NCBI RefSeq assembly: GCF_001187785.1
Contig: NZ_CP012154.1
Coordinates: 3,218,501 to 3,282,500, forward strand
Direction of reading: 5' to 3'
DNA from: Wenzhouxiangella marina
Lineage (GTDB): Bacteria > Pseudomonadota > Gammaproteobacteria > Xanthomonadales > Wenzhouxiangellaceae
DNA: 64,000 nucleotides
Below the pieces are notes generated by a model. It was not told the origin of the DNA and did no database searches. It saw nothing but the letters and a program-made list of their open reading frames with translations. The position numbers were made by a program, and so were the translations under genes. Positions 26,234 through 35,572 of the stretch are shown piece after piece. Every line of letters starts with the position of its first letter. Position 1 is the stretch's first letter.

Positions 26234-26283
26234 TGGTGGACCCGGTAGGACTTGAACCTACGGCCTGCCGATTATGAGTCAGC
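26234..26283 (-). pseudogene. 3' half of a CAU-anticodon tRNA (tRNA-Ile2 or tRNA-Met), likely att scar
   Basis: Reading the minus strand, 26283-26267 form a full anticodon arm (stem GCTGA/TCGGC, loop CTCATAA). A variable loop follows, then a T-arm with stem GTAGG/CCTAC and loop TTCAAGT, the 3' acceptor strand CGGGTCC, discriminator A and encoded CCA. The 5' acceptor strand (GGACCCG expected) and D-arm are absent; instead the pgk coding end lies there. So this is not a working tRNA. Integrating islands leave such 3' tRNA copies at one att site. The stop codon of pgk (26281-26279) lies within the anticodon stem. The acceptor and T-stem best resemble tRNA-Ile(CAU), but elongator Met is possible. 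Confidence 0.8.
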
Positions 26284-27442
26284 TAGCTGACAGCGCAGCC
26301 AGAGCCGGCAATTCTTTCCCCTCCACATACTCAAGGAAAGCACCGCCAGCGGTCGAGATGTAATCAACCTGATTGGCAACACTGAACTTCTCGACCGCCG
26401 CAATCGTATCCCCACCCCCGGCCAGCGTGAACCCTTGGGTCTCCGCCACCGCTTCGGCGACCACTTTCGTCCCCTTCGAGAAGTGCTCGAACTCGAACAC
26501 GCCCACCGGCCCGTTCCAGATCACGGTCCCGGCGCCCTTGATGATCTCCGCCAGGCGCGCGGCCGAATCCGGGCCGATGTCCAGGATCATCTCGTCCTTG
26601 TGCACCTTGTCGACGTCCCGCAGTGAGGGATGCGCGTCCTGGTGGAAGCGCTCGGCGGTGACGACGTCGGTGGGCAGGGGAATGCTGGCGCCCTTTTCTT
26701 CCGCGCGCTTGATGAGCGCCCTGGCCGTGTCGACCAGGTCTTCCTCATAGAGGGAGTTGCCGATCTTGTGCCCGGCCGCGGCCAGGAAGGTGTTGGCGAT
26801 GCCGCCGCCGACGATCAGCTGGTCGACCTTTTCGATGAGTGCTTCGAGCACCTGCAGCTTGCCCGAGACCTTGGCGCCGCCAACGATCGCGACCAGGGGG
26901 CGCTTCGGGTGGGCCAGGGCCTTGTCGAGGGCGGCGACCTCGGCGGCCAGCAGCGGACCGGCGCAAGCGACTTTCGCGTAGCGGATGACACCTTCGGTGC
27001 TGGCCTGGGCGCGGTGGGCGGTGGCGAAGGCGTCCATGCAGAAGACGTCGCAGAGCGCGGCCATCTTCTTCGCGAGCTCCTCGTCGTTGGCCTTCTCGCC
27101 CTTCAGGAAGCGGACGTTTTCGAGCAGTACGAGCTGACCGGGCTCGACCTCGACGCCGTCGATCCAGTCGGTGACGAGCTGGACGGGCTGGCCGAGGAGC
27201 TCGGTGAGCTTCTCGGCGACGGGCTTCAGGCTGAATTCTTCGCTCGGCTCGCCCTCGGTGGGGCGGCCGAGGTGGGACATGACCATGACGGCCGCACCCG
27301 CGTCCAGGGCCTGGCGCATGGTCGGCAACGAGGCCTGGATGCGGGCGTCGCTGGTGACGACCCCGTCGCGGATCGGCACGTTGAGGTCGGAACGGATGAG
27401 GACGCGTTGGCCCTTCAGATTGATCTGGTCGAGGGTTTTCAT
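26279..27442 (-). CDS. pgk: Phosphoglycerate kinase
   Basis: 387 residues, the same length as E. coli Pgk. It catalyses 1,3-bisphosphoglycerate + ADP to 3-phosphoglycerate + ATP in glycolysis and the reverse in gluconeogenesis. Visible motifs: [11 protein letters not shown] (substrate binding), SHLGRP, the nucleotide-loop [14 protein letters not shown] and the C-terminal GGGDTIAA. The C-terminus [16 protein letters not shown] is normal in length, although the stop TGA is part of the adjoining half-tRNA. In many related genomes pyk and fba follow pgk; here the island does. It lies downstream of gap on the same strand with 567 bp of repeats and a terminator between, so they are probably separate transcripts. 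Confidence 0.97.
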   Translation of the reverse strand: MKTLDQINLKGQRVLIRSDLNVPIRDGVVTSDARIQASLPTMRQALDAGAAVMVMSHLGRPTEGEPSEEFSLKPVAEKLTELLGQPVQLVTDWIDGVEVEPGQLVLLENVRFLKGEKANDEELAKKMAALCDVFCMDAFATAHRAQASTEGVIRYAKVACAGPLLAAEVAALDKALAHPKRPLVAIVGGAKVSGKLQVLEALIEKVDQLIVGGGIANTFLAAAGHKIGNSLYEEDLVDTARALIKRAEEKGASIPLPTDVVTAERFHQDAHPSLRDVDKVHKDEMILDIGPDSAARLAEIIKGAGTVIWNGPVGVFEFEHFSKGTKVVAEAVAETQGFTLAGGGDTIAAVEKFSVANQVDYISTAGGAFLEYVEGKELPALAALSAS

Positions 27443-27485
27443 GGTTGTGCTCTTGCTGGAATCCTGGGTTTTCGGTTTTGTGTTT

Positions 27486-27638
27486 TAACCACGAAGGACA
27501 CGAAGGGCACGAAGGAAAAGCTTTTGTGACTGAAAAGCGGGTTCGTGGTGGAAACCGGCTCGGCAGGAATGCTTCTGAGGTATTCCGAGCCGCTTCAGTC
27601 TTTTCTCTTCTTCGTGGCCTTCGTGACCTTCGTGGTCA
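27486..27638. repeat. Inverted repeat of CACGAAGG words, 5' of pgk
   Basis: Left arm 27486-27517 (three CACGAAGG-type words in tandem) is complementary, with few mismatches, to 27607-27638 (CTTCGTGGCCTTCGTGACC). The loop is about 90 bp. Such CACGAAGG repeats are dispersed in many proteobacteria. It sits in the pgk upstream region, so it may influence transcription, but this is not shown. Confidence 0.7.
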
Positions 27639-27819
27639 ATCAATCAGCTTCGATTGTAGTGCCGATCAGCTCGGTTCAGCTGCCGAACACGGTGATCGAG
27701 GCCCCTACGGCCATCAGCCGAGAGTGACTGATGAAGGGGTGGAGGTCAAGCCCTTGGCCGGCGGCGCCGGACGAGGGCCCCGGGCGGAGACCCGGGGGCT
27801 AGTGGCTTTCGTAGCTAAA

Positions 27820-27938
27820 TCGAAGCCACTGGGTCCCGGATCAGGTCCGGGATGACGGATGGTGTTAGGACCGTTCGGGGCCGGATCGAAGCCACTGGGT
27901 CCCGGGTCTTCGCCCGGGATGACGGATGGTGTAGGACC
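27820..27938. repeat. Two direct copies of a 53-bp repeat with internal dyad
   Basis: Copies at 27820-27872 and 27886-27938 share TCGAAGCCACTGGGTCCCGG at the start and GGGATGACGGATGGTGT near the end. Each contains a GGTCCCGG/CCGGGA-type dyad that can form a hairpin. This is the dispersed intergenic repeat type that folds in RNA. It lies between gap and pgk, close to the gap terminator. Confidence 0.75.
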
Positions 27939-27957
27939 TTGGTGCATCCCGCAAATG

Positions 27958-27986
27958 AAAACGGCCCGGGGGTTCCGGGCCGTTTT
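27958..27986 (-). terminator. Intrinsic terminator of gap
   Basis: A perfect 12-bp stem (AAAACGGCCCGG against CCGGGCCGTTTT) with a 5-nt loop, followed on the minus strand by the four T residues of the stem and TCA. It lies 24 bp after the gap stop codon (minus strand). It is symmetrical, so it could also stop rightward transcription. Confidence 0.9.
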
Positions 27987-28009
27987 GGGTCTTTCTTTAA
28001 CCGCTTGGA

Positions 28010-29017
28010 TCAGTTCAGCTTGCTTACCGCGAGGGCGGTGTCGAGCATGCGGTTGGAGAAGCCCCATTCGTTGTCGTACCAGCTCAGGACCTTCACCAGC
28101 TTGCCGCTGACCTTGGTCAGGGTGGCGTCGAAGACGGAGCTGTGCGGGTTGTGGTTGAAGTCGATGGAGACGAGGGGCTCGACGTTGTAGCCGAGAATGC
28201 CCTTCAGTTCGCCTTCGGCGGCGGCCTTGACGGTCGCATTCACTTCTTCGACGGTGGTTTCGCGACTGGCGACGAAGCTCAGGTCGACAATCGACACATT
28301 GATCGTCGGGACGCGCATGGCGAAGCCGTCCAGGCGGCCGTCCAGTTCGGGCAGGACCAGGCCGACGGCGGCGGCAGCACCCGTCTTGGTCGGGATCTGG
28401 CTCATGGTGGCCGAACGGGCGCGGCGCAGGTCCGAGTGGTAGACGTCGGTCAGGACCTGGTCGTTGGTGTAGGCGTGGATGGTGGTCATCAGGCCGGTTT
28501 CCAGGCCGATCTTCTCGTGCAGGGGCTTGACCAGGGGCGCCAGGCAGTTGGTGGTGCAGCTGGCGTTGGAGACGACGTGATCGCCGTCCTTCAGGACGCC
28601 GTGGTTGACGCCGTAGACGATCGTCGGCAGGTCCTTGCCCGCCGGGGCGGAGATCACGACCTTGCGCGCGCCGGCCTGCAGGTGGGCCGAGGCCTTTTCC
28701 TTGCTGGCGAAGAAGCCGGTGCACTCGAGCACCACGTCGACGCCCATCTCACCCCAGGGCAGCTTGCTCGGATCCCGCTCGGCCAGCACGCGAATGCGGT
28801 CGCCATTGACCACCAGGGCATCGCCGTCGACGACCACGTCGGCGTGGAACTTGCCGTGGGCCGTGTCGTAGCGGGTCAGGTGGGCATTGGTCTGGGCGTC
28901 GCCCAGGTCATTGATCGCGACGATCTGGATGTCGCCGGTGCGGCCGGATTCGTACAGGGCACGCAGGACGTTGCGGCCAATGCGGCCGTAGCCGTTGATG
29001 GCAACCTTGGTGGTCAT
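28010..29017 (-). CDS. gap: Glyceraldehyde-3-phosphate dehydrogenase, NAD-type
   Basis: 335 residues from the ATG at 29017, preceded by GGGAG. It oxidises glyceraldehyde-3-phosphate to 1,3-bisphosphoglycerate with NAD. The Rossmann start is [10 protein letters not shown], and Asp37 (AINDLGD) after the second strand favours NAD over NADP. The catalytic cysteine is Cys154 in [12 protein letters not shown] and the base is the histidine in [10 protein letters not shown]. The C-terminus has the conserved [13 protein letters not shown] longer frame upstream (to 29134) lacks family similarity and is not used. It is flanked by tkt and pgk. Confidence 0.97.
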   Translation of the reverse strand: MTTKVAINGYGRIGRNVLRALYESGRTGDIQIVAINDLGDAQTNAHLTRYDTAHGKFHADVVVDGDALVVNGDRIRVLAERDPSKLPWGEMGVDVVLECTGFFASKEKASAHLQAGARKVVISAPAGKDLPTIVYGVNHGVLKDGDHVVSNASCTTNCLAPLVKPLHEKIGLETGLMTTIHAYTNDQVLTDVYHSDLRRARSATMSQIPTKTGAAAAVGLVLPELDGRLDGFAMRVPTINVSIVDLSFVASRETTVEEVNATVKAAAEGELKGILGYNVEPLVSIDFNHNPHSSVFDATLTKVSGKLVKVLSWYDNEWGFSNRMLDTALAVSKLN

Positions 29018-29885
29018 GAGATGGGGTCTCCCTGGGGTTTGGGTTGAGTTATCTCTTCTATTGTAGTGTTTTCGGGGGGTCCGATGGGGGTTGGGCGCCT
29101 GGTGGCGTTGGTTGCTCGCAGGCTGCGCCTGCATTGCTTTGTTTTGCAGGCTGGCGCCTGCCCGCTTCGCGGAAAGTCAAAGGCTTTCGCCCCCGCTTCG
29201 CTTGCGGGGCGAGTTTCTTTTGGCAAACGAACCAAAAGAAACCAAAAGTTCTGACGCCCGGAGACCTCGCCGGCCTTCGGCCGGACACTGCGTTGCTCAT
29301 TCGGAACGAAATGGACTCGCTTTAACTCCCTCCGCTACGCTGCGGTCAGACAGGCGAGCCCAAACCCTTTCGTTCCGCCTTGCGCTACTCGACGAGCGTC
29401 TAGGGCTAAGGAAAAGTCAAAATCTCATGGCGCAAGTGCGGCGGGGCCGAGCGAAGCGCAGGTGAAAGGGAATATACGGTTTGCGCGCAGCGCAAGAAGT
29501 CCTTGAGCGTCACTGGCCGCACGTGATGGCCCGAAAAGGCTTTTCCTCTGCCCTTGACGCTCGCCGGAGGCGCGCAGGGCGGAACGGAGTCTTTGTGGGC
29601 GTGCCTGTCTGACCGCAGCGCAGCGGAGGGAGTTCAAGCACGTCCACCCGTTCCAACCGAAGCGGCGCAGGGGACCGGCGCAGCCGGCGAGGTCACTGGG
29701 CAACAGCCCTTTTGGTTCCTTTTGGGGCGACTGCCAAAAGGAACCCGGCCCCGAAGGGGACGGAACGCCTTTGACTTTGACTTTCCGCGCAGCGGGGCAA
29801 GCGCCAGCTTGCAAACCCAAGCAATGCAGGCGCAGCCTGCGAGAAAAATCCAGAGCGAGCGGCGCGCCACCCACCCCGGGCGGCA
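29018..29885. other. Repeat-rich intergenic region between gap and tkt
   Basis: The 868 bp hold a large inverted repeat (described separately) and no convincing gene. Several frames are open only because of repeat composition (frequent CGCTTCG and AAAGTCAAAGG words). A GGGCGGC/GCCGCCC stem at 29878-29895 overlaps the tkt stop and could end tkt transcription, but no T-run follows. Confidence 0.6.
29117..29842. repeat. Large imperfect inverted repeat, about 726 bp end to end
   Basis: The outer arms are exactly complementary over 24 bp (29117-29140 against 29819-29842; core GCAGGCTGCGCCTGCATTGC). Further in, AAAGTCAAAGGC (29175) pairs with GCCTTTGACTTT near 29768, TTTCTTTTGGCAAAC pairs in part with TGCCAAAAGGAACC, and the CTCCCTCCGCTACGCTGCG words near 29325 are complementary to CGCAGCGCAGCGGAGGGAG near 29612. 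The arms are not an IS: no transposase lies inside. It looks like a composite palindromic intergenic repeat of the kind frequent in Xanthomonadales. Confidence 0.8.
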
Positions 29886-31889
29886 TCAGCCGCCCACCAC
29901 CTCTCGAACGGCGTTCACGACGTTCTCCACCGTGAATCCGTATTCGGCAAAGAGCTCCTCCGCCGGCGCGGACGCGCCGAACTCGTCCATTCCGATGACT
30001 CGGCCCCGGTCGCCGACCAGGCGCCACCAGTACATGGACACGCCGGCTTCCACGGCCACGCGGGCGTGGACGTCGGCGGGCAGGACGCTGGTCCGGTAGG
30101 CCTCGTCCTGGGCCTGGAAGCGGTCCGGGTTGGGCATGGAGACGACGCGGGTCGGGGTGCCGTCGGCTTCCAGCTGGGCGGCGGCCTGGACGGCCAGGCC
30201 GACTTCGGAGCCGGAGGCCATGATGACGGCTTCGGGCTTGCCACCCGCGGCTTCCTTCAGGATGTAGCCGCCGCGCTCGACGTTGGCGAGCTGGGTGGCG
30301 TCCTTCGGCTGGTGCGGCAGGCCCTGGCGGGTCAGGATCAGGGCGGTCGGGGACTTGCGGCGCTTGATGGCGCGGCCCCAGGCGACCATGGTCTCGGCCT
30401 TGTCGGCCGGGCGCCAGACTTCCAGGTTCGGGATCAGGCGCAGGCTGGCCGTGTGCTCGACGGGCTGGTGCGTCGGGCCGTCTTCGCCCAGGCCGATCGA
30501 ATCATGGGTGTAGACGTGGATGGCCCCGGTCGGGATCAGGGCGGACATGCGAACGGCGTTGCGCGCGTAGTCGGAGAAGACCAGGAAAGTGCCCGTGTAG
30601 GGGATGAAGCCGCCGTGCAGGTCCAGGCCGTTGGCAATGGCGGTCATGCCGAATTCGCGCACGCCGTAGCTCAGGTAGTTGCCGGTGGCCAGGTCGTCCA
30701 TGATGTCGACGGAGCCGGACCAGTCCGTGTTGTTCGAGCCGGTCAGGTCGGCGGAGCCGCCGATCATCTCGGGCAGGTGCGGGGCCAGGGCCTCGATGCT
30801 CATGCCGGAGGCCTTGCGGGTGGCGACCTTGCTGTCGTCGGCCTGGGCCTTGGCAATGGCATCGGCCAGGATCTGGTCGAAGTCGGCCGGCAGCTGGCCG
30901 TTCATGCGGCGCTCGAACTCGGTGGCGGCTTCCGGGTGGGCGTTCTGGTAGGCGGACCAGCGCTCGGCCCATTCGCGCTCCATGGCCTGGCCACGCTCGC
31001 GGGCGTCCCAGGCCTCGCGAATCTCTTCGGGGATTTCGAAGGGCGGGTAGTTCCAGCCCAGGGCCTTGCGGGTGGCGGCGATTTCGTCGTCGCCCAGGGG
31101 CGCGCCGTGCGTGGCGGCGGTGCCGGCCTTGTTCGGCGAGCCGAAGCCGATCGTGGTCTTGCAGCAGATCAGGGTCGGCTGATCCGTGTTGGCCAAGGCC
31201 TCGTTGATGGCGGCATCGATGGCATCTGGATCGTGGCCGTCGACGTCCTCGATCACCTGCCAACCATACGCATCAAAGCGCTCGGGCGTGTTGTCGGTGA
31301 ACCAGTTGCCGACTTCGCCGTCGATGGAGATGTTGTTGTCGTCGTAGAAGACGACCAGCTTGCCCAGGCCCCAGGTGCCGGCCAGGGAGCAGGCCTCGTG
31401 CGAGATGCCTTCCATTAGGCAGCCGTCGCCGGCAAACACGAAGGTGCGGTGGTCGACGACCGTGTGGCCGTCGCGGTTGTAGCGCGCGGCCAGCAGCTTT
31501 TCGGCCAGGGCCATGCCGACGGCGTTGGCCAGGCCCTGCCCGAGGGGGCCGGTGGTGGTTTCGACGCCCGGCGCCTCGCCGGCTTCCGGGTGGCCCGCCG
31601 TGGGCGAGTGCAGCTGGCGGAAGTTCTTCAGGTCCTCGATGGACAGGGCGTAGCCGGACAGGTGCAGCACCGAGTACAGCAGCATCGAGCCGTGGCCGTT
31701 GGAGACCACGAAGCGGTCACGGTCCCACCACTCGGGGTGGTTCGGGTTGTGGCGCAGGTGGCCGTTGTAGAGGACTTCGGCGATGTCGGCCATGCCCATG
31801 GGCATGCCGGGGTGGCCGGAATTGGCGCGCTGGACGGCGTCCATGGAAAGCGCGCGGATGGCGTTGGCGAGCTGGCGGCGATCGGTCAT
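29886..31889 (-). CDS. tkt: Transketolase
   Basis: 667 residues from the ATG at 31889, the normal family length; the open frame upstream is not family-like. It transfers two-carbon ketol units in the pentose phosphate pathway using thiamine diphosphate and Mg. Motifs: [28 protein letters not shown] (ThDP Mg-binding GDG), NNISIDGEV, the pyrimidine domain [16 protein letters not shown] with the catalytic glutamate, [17 protein letters not shown], and a C-terminal domain ending NAVREVVGG. It lies upstream of gap on the same strand, the common tkt-gap-pgk order, but the repeat region between makes a shared transcript doubtful. Confidence 0.97.
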   Translation of the reverse strand: MTDRRQLANAIRALSMDAVQRANSGHPGMPMGMADIAEVLYNGHLRHNPNHPEWWDRDRFVVSNGHGSMLLYSVLHLSGYALSIEDLKNFRQLHSPTAGHPEAGEAPGVETTTGPLGQGLANAVGMALAEKLLAARYNRDGHTVVDHRTFVFAGDGCLMEGISHEACSLAGTWGLGKLVVFYDDNNISIDGEVGNWFTDNTPERFDAYGWQVIEDVDGHDPDAIDAAINEALANTDQPTLICCKTTIGFGSPNKAGTAATHGAPLGDDEIAATRKALGWNYPPFEIPEEIREAWDARERGQAMEREWAERWSAYQNAHPEAATEFERRMNGQLPADFDQILADAIAKAQADDSKVATRKASGMSIEALAPHLPEMIGGSADLTGSNNTDWSGSVDIMDDLATGNYLSYGVREFGMTAIANGLDLHGGFIPYTGTFLVFSDYARNAVRMSALIPTGAIHVYTHDSIGLGEDGPTHQPVEHTASLRLIPNLEVWRPADKAETMVAWGRAIKRRKSPTALILTRQGLPHQPKDATQLANVERGGYILKEAAGGKPEAVIMASGSEVGLAVQAAAQLEADGTPTRVVSMPNPDRFQAQDEAYRTSVLPADVHARVAVEAGVSMYWWRLVGDRGRVIGMDEFGASAPAEELFAEYGFTVENVVNAVREVVGG

Positions 31890-32214
31890 GAGGGGCTTTG
31901 AGGCTGCGGGTTCGGGCAAGCCCGCCATTTTGCCGCCTGGACCCTTTCCAGGCAAGCAAAGACCGGGGATTCGGGGCGATTCGCGGGCATCATTGCCGGA
32001 ATCTTCGCGCCGTTGATCGACAATTCCTATCCGGCCAGCGCCGTGCCTGGGTCACAAAACGGACAAAAATCACGATATTTCCGGAATTTATGTCACTTTT
32101 CTAAGTGCATTCTCGAAAAAGCTCTGCTACACTCGGACGCAAATGAGGGGTAAACTTTCCGGTAATTGTGTACTCAAAGCACCGGACAGTAGGTAACGAG
32201 GACCGCTGGGGACC
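31890..32214. promoter_or_regulatory. Divergent control region between tkt and an outer-membrane-like gene
   Basis: No gene is seen in these 325 bp. An AT-rich segment (32040-32175) lies next to the rightward gene. TACACT at 32128-32133 is a reasonable -10 box for that gene. I see no good -35, so an activator may be needed. tkt transcription must start from the left part. Confidence 0.35.
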
Positions 32215-33231
32215 ATGAACGTGCAACGCCCTGCCATTTTGCTGATGACGCTGGCCCTGTGGTCCGGCGCCGCGCTCGCCCAGGATTCCGGGGCCGAGCC
32301 GCTGGAGGCAGCCCGGCTTTCTGCACCCCCGGTCCAGTTCGGTAGCGGCCTGAGCCTGCGCGACAGCCAGGGCCTGCCCGGCGTGCGTCCCCGCATGAGC
32401 ATGACCCTGCCGATCGGCGGCGACGACGAGCTCGCCCTCGGCACGAACGCCCCGCAGAGTTCCTTCTCCTGGTCCCTGGAAGCCTGGCAGCTGAACACCG
32501 CCAGCCTGGCCCACATCCAGTGCAGCGAGAAGACCCTGACCGACAACAGCTTCCTGGCCAGCGACTGTCGCTTCGTCGACCAGCCCGCGCCGGAAAACGC
32601 CGTCAACCTGGTGCAGGTGCGCGGCGAGTGGATGGCCGCCTCCGGCCTGCGCTTCGGCCTGGGCGCTTTCCGCAACGAATCCGATGCCGACCGCATCGCG
32701 CCGATCGGCAACGACGTGGCGCCGATCGACTACCTGAACGCCAACGGCAGCGAGATCAACGCGGCCAACGTCGTCGATGGTGTCGACCTGAACCTGAGCT
32801 TCGGCATCCGCACGGAACACGTCGGTGATTTCCTGATCGGCCTGCAGCTGGCGCGCTATCGCCAGCGCCTCAGCCTGGGCGAGCTGGGCTACGGCAGCGG
32901 CAGCCTGGTGGGCCTGGACCCGACCGACAGCGATTACGCGCACAGCGCGCAGCTGGCCCTGGGCTGGCAGCTGGGCAACTTCCGCGGTGACGTGATGGGC
33001 CAGCACCGGCAGGCGCCGATGCTGTTCTCCTCGGGCTACAGCCCGGCCGAGTTCAGCTCCTTCGACCTCGAGTTCAGCTGGAAGCCGCGCAACGGCTCCC
33101 TGAGCATCGGGGTGTCCAACGTCCTCGATTCGCAGCCGCGCGCCGAGAGCCTGGACAACGCCGGCCGCGACGAAGCTCTGGACGGGGTCTTCGGACGCAT
33201 CCCCTACGTCCGCTACAAGCACGACCTCTGA
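32215..33231 (+). CDS. Secreted, probably outer-membrane beta-barrel protein of unknown function
   Basis: 338 residues with a signal peptide ending AALAQD. The mature part alternates polar and hydrophobic residues in strands (FSWSLEAWQLN, LRFGLGAFRNES, VDLNLSFGIRTEH, FLIGLQLARYRQ, AQLALGWQLG, SFDLEFSWKP, SLSIGVSNVLDS) of barrel type, and one Cys pair (QCSEK, DCRF) lies in a loop. The last residues YVRYKHDL lack the usual terminal Phe. It may be a porin-like or lipid-A-type barrel, but I recognise no family. The upstream region is shared with tkt. Confidence 0.6.
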   Translation: MNVQRPAILLMTLALWSGAALAQDSGAEPLEAARLSAPPVQFGSGLSLRDSQGLPGVRPRMSMTLPIGGDDELALGTNAPQSSFSWSLEAWQLNTASLAHIQCSEKTLTDNSFLASDCRFVDQPAPENAVNLVQVRGEWMAASGLRFGLGAFRNESDADRIAPIGNDVAPIDYLNANGSEINAANVVDGVDLNLSFGIRTEHVGDFLIGLQLARYRQRLSLGELGYGSGSLVGLDPTDSDYAHSAQLALGWQLGNFRGDVMGQHRQAPMLFSSGYSPAEFSSFDLEFSWKPRNGSLSIGVSNVLDSQPRAESLDNAGRDEALDGVFGRIPYVRYKHDL

Positions 33232-33330
33232 TCGATCCCTGCCGGCTACCGCCGGGGACTCGCCCTGCCCCACCCAAACCGGTTAGACTGGTTCGCTGTT
33301 CATTCACGATGCGCGAGACGTAGTTCGCCC

Positions 33331-33840
33331 ATGAAGATTTCTGCATTCCTGGCCGGCGCCCTGCTGTGCCTGCCCCTGACCCAAGCCCTGGCCCAGTCCG
33401 ACTTCTCCACCGTGGAAGAGCGCATGACCGGTCAGGAGTTTCGCGAGACCGGCCTGTACAAGCTCACCGACGAGGAGCTGGCCGCGCTGAACCGCTGGAT
33501 CGCCCAGCGCTCCCTGGCCGAGGGCCAGAGCCTGTCTCCGGCGGCCGCTGGCGGGCCCGCCGTGACCGAGTCCGGTGAAGTGGTCGACCGTCGCGGCCTG
33601 CGCGATGACAGCGACGAGCGACCCATCGAGTCGCGCATCGTCGGCAGCTTCAGCGGCTGGGATGGCGATACGGAGTTCGTGCTGGAAAACGGCATGGTCT
33701 GGGAGCAGACCGACGGCCAGCGCTTCAACATGTCGACGATGGAAAACCCGCGGGTGACCATCGAGCCCGGCTTCATGGGCTCCTGGCGTCTGCAGGTCGA
33801 GGGCTACAACGCCCGCGTCCAGGTCCGCCGGATCCGCTGA
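33331..33840 (+). CDS. Small exported protein of unknown function
   Basis: 169 residues with a signal peptide ending ALAQSD. The middle holds a motif TGLYKLTDEELAALNRWIAQ, then a disordered acidic/serine stretch. A beta-rich C-terminal part follows (IVGSFSGWDGDTEFVLENGMVWEQTDGQRF, then SWRLQVEGYNARVQVRRIR). Proteins of this kind occur widely in Xanthomonadales, where they carry no assigned function. It begins 100 bp after the barrel-like gene, on the same strand. Confidence 0.75.
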   Translation: MKISAFLAGALLCLPLTQALAQSDFSTVEERMTGQEFRETGLYKLTDEELAALNRWIAQRSLAEGQSLSPAAAGGPAVTESGEVVDRRGLRDDSDERPIESRIVGSFSGWDGDTEFVLENGMVWEQTDGQRFNMSTMENPRVTIEPGFMGSWRLQVEGYNARVQVRRIR

Positions 33841-33859
33841 CCCGACCTCGGCCCGGCGC

Positions 33860-34201
33860 TCAGCCCGAGCGCCGGCGCTGGATCCCCAGCCACAGCATCC
33901 AGGCGCGGGCGGCCACGTAGTCGGCCGCGCCGATCACGATCATCGCCACCGGGATCAGCGGCGGCGGCAGCACCCAGCCCTGCGGCTCGGCCACGTACCA
34001 CCAGATCGCGCCGAAGACGAGCAGGGTCAGGCCCAGATAACTCAGATTCAGCGCCAGAAAGCGCTGGCGCTTGTAGCGCCGGCTGGCCAGTCGCTCCAGC
34101 TCTTCGGGGGACAGTTCGACCAGGGCCTCGTCGCAGTGCGGACAGGCCTTCACCCGGTTGGAAATTCGCTTGTGACAGTGCGGGCAGCGGATCAGCGCCA
34201 T
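33860..34201 (-). CDS. Zinc-ribbon membrane protein
   Basis: 113 residues. The N-terminus is a zinc ribbon with two CxxC pairs (IRCPHCHKR and ACPHCDEAL). After a linker come two transmembrane segments (LNLSYLGLTLLVFGAIWWYV and PPLIPVAMIVIGAADYVAA) and a basic tail. It is probably an inner-membrane protein with a cytoplasmic metal-binding domain. Function unknown. It is convergent with the gene to its left and lies 20 bp away from it. Confidence 0.8.
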   Translation of the reverse strand: MALIRCPHCHKRISNRVKACPHCDEALVELSPEELERLASRRYKRQRFLALNLSYLGLTLLVFGAIWWYVAEPQGWVLPPPLIPVAMIVIGAADYVAARAWMLWLGIQRRRSG

Positions 34202-34282
34202 GGCTCGTGCGTCTCGAAAGGAATCAGTCGGACAAGGGTAACGGATCGGCGTCGATTCGTCGGCGCCGCATCTAGTCCGCCT

Positions 34283-35572
34283 CTAGTCCGCCTCCAGGTC
34301 GGGGAAGAAGCGCACGCTCACTTCCAGGCCGCCTTCGGGTCGGTTGGCGAAGTCGATTTCCCAGCCGTAGAGGTCGCACAGGCGCTTGACGATCGACAGG
34401 CCCAGACCCGAGCCCTTGCTGCCACCGCTCTGGCGGCCGCGGAAATGGCGGTCGAAGACGTTCGGTAGCTCGTCCTCGGGAATGCCCGGCCCCGTGTCCA
34501 GGATCACCACTCGACCCCGTTCGACGCGCACCCGCACTTCCCCCTTGGCGGTGTAGCGCACGGCGTTGCCGATCAGGTTGCCGAGGATCACGGCGATCAC
34601 CGAGTCCGGGGCGATCACGCTGAGCGGCTCCAGGGTCTCCAGTTCGAGCTTCAGGTCGCGCTCGCTGACCAGGGGCCGGTAGTTGTCCAGCACCTGGACG
34701 GCGATCCGACCGACGTCCTGGGCCGGCCAGGTGCCGCTACCACCCTTCTCCGAGCGCACCAGGTGCAGTAGCGCCGTGGTGATGTCCGCCGACTGCTGGG
34801 CGGCGCGGGCGATGCGCTGCAGGCGGTCGCGGTTGCGCTCGGACAGGTCCGGCTGGGCCAGCATCAGCTCGGTCGCGCCCGAGATCACCGCCAGGGGCGT
34901 GCGCAGCTCGTGCGAGACGTCGGCGTTGAAGGCCTTGTCGCGCTCGACGAGCTCCTGCAGGCGATGGGCGTAGTCGTCCAGGGTCGAGGCCAGCTGGCCG
35001 ACTTCGTCGTCGGTGAAGAACTGCTTCAGCGCGCCCGGCTCGGCGTTCTCGTCGAGGGTCTCGAGACGTTTCGCCAGGGCCGTCACCGGCGCCATCACGC
35101 GCCCGGCCGACCACACGCCCAGGGCCAGGGAGAGCAGGGAGAAGAACACCACCGCCACGATCAGGGCCAGCACCAGGCGGCGCGAGAGCTCGCGGTTGTC
35201 GGAGATGTCGTAGGTCAGGAAGACCCAGAAGTCGTCTTCCTTGGCGATGGCGGCCTTGAACACGCCATCGGCCGTGCGAACGTCGTGGACTCCGGAGGGC
35301 AGATCCCGAAAGGGCGTGGGCACGATGTCGGCCCGCTCGGGCCGGGTCACATAGCCCTGGATGCGCGTGTAGAAGGGCTCGACCAGGGTCGGATCGACGC
35401 GCAGGTCCTGCACGTACTCGTTGACCTCGTCGGCCAGGGTGCGGGCGATCAGGGCGTCTTCGAGCCAGCTCTGCATCAGCAGCACGGCAAAGGCGAACAG
35501 CACGCTCAAGAGCGCGCCGAACAGCCCGAAGGAAACGATCAGGCGGCTTCTAAGACGCCGACGAAACTTCAT
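34283..35572 (-). CDS. Sensor histidine kinase, PhoQ/QseC-like class
   Basis: 429 residues: an N-terminal membrane helix (LIVSFGLFGALLSVLFAFAVLL), about 110 residues of periplasmic sensor (including DDFWVFLTYDIS), a second helix (LVLALIVAVVFFSLLSLALGVW) and a HAMP domain. The H-box is DVSHELRTPLAVISGATELM, the N-box NLIGNAVRYT, and the G-boxes are DTGPGIP and GSGLGLSIVKRL. It autophosphorylates and passes phosphate to the response regulator encoded just upstream. The genes overlap by 23 bp, a sign of translational coupling. The stimulus is not evident. Confidence 0.9.
   Translation of the reverse strand: MKFRRRLRSRLIVSFGLFGALLSVLFAFAVLLMQSWLEDALIARTLADEVNEYVQDLRVDPTLVEPFYTRIQGYVTRPERADIVPTPFRDLPSGVHDVRTADGVFKAAIAKEDDFWVFLTYDISDNRELSRRLVLALIVAVVFFSLLSLALGVWSAGRVMAPVTALAKRLETLDENAEPGALKQFFTDDEVGQLASTLDDYAHRLQELVERDKAFNADVSHELRTPLAVISGATELMLAQPDLSERNRDRLQRIARAAQQSADITTALLHLVRSEKGGSGTWPAQDVGRIAVQVLDNYRPLVSERDLKLELETLEPLSVIAPDSVIAVILGNLIGNAVRYTAKGEVRVRVERGRVVILDTGPGIPEDELPNVFDRHFRGRQSGGSKGSGLGLSIVKRLCDLYGWEIDFANRPEGGLEVSVRFFPDLEAD

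Noticed and set aside
26234-26283. A complete tRNA gene beside pgk
   Set aside because: The 5' acceptor strand and D-arm are absent; pgk coding sequence occupies that place. Only the 3' half is present.
31890-31955. Extended start of transketolase
   Set aside because: The extra 22 residues (Gly/Lys/Pro-rich) are absent from the family. The ATG at 31889 gives the usual N-terminus and length.
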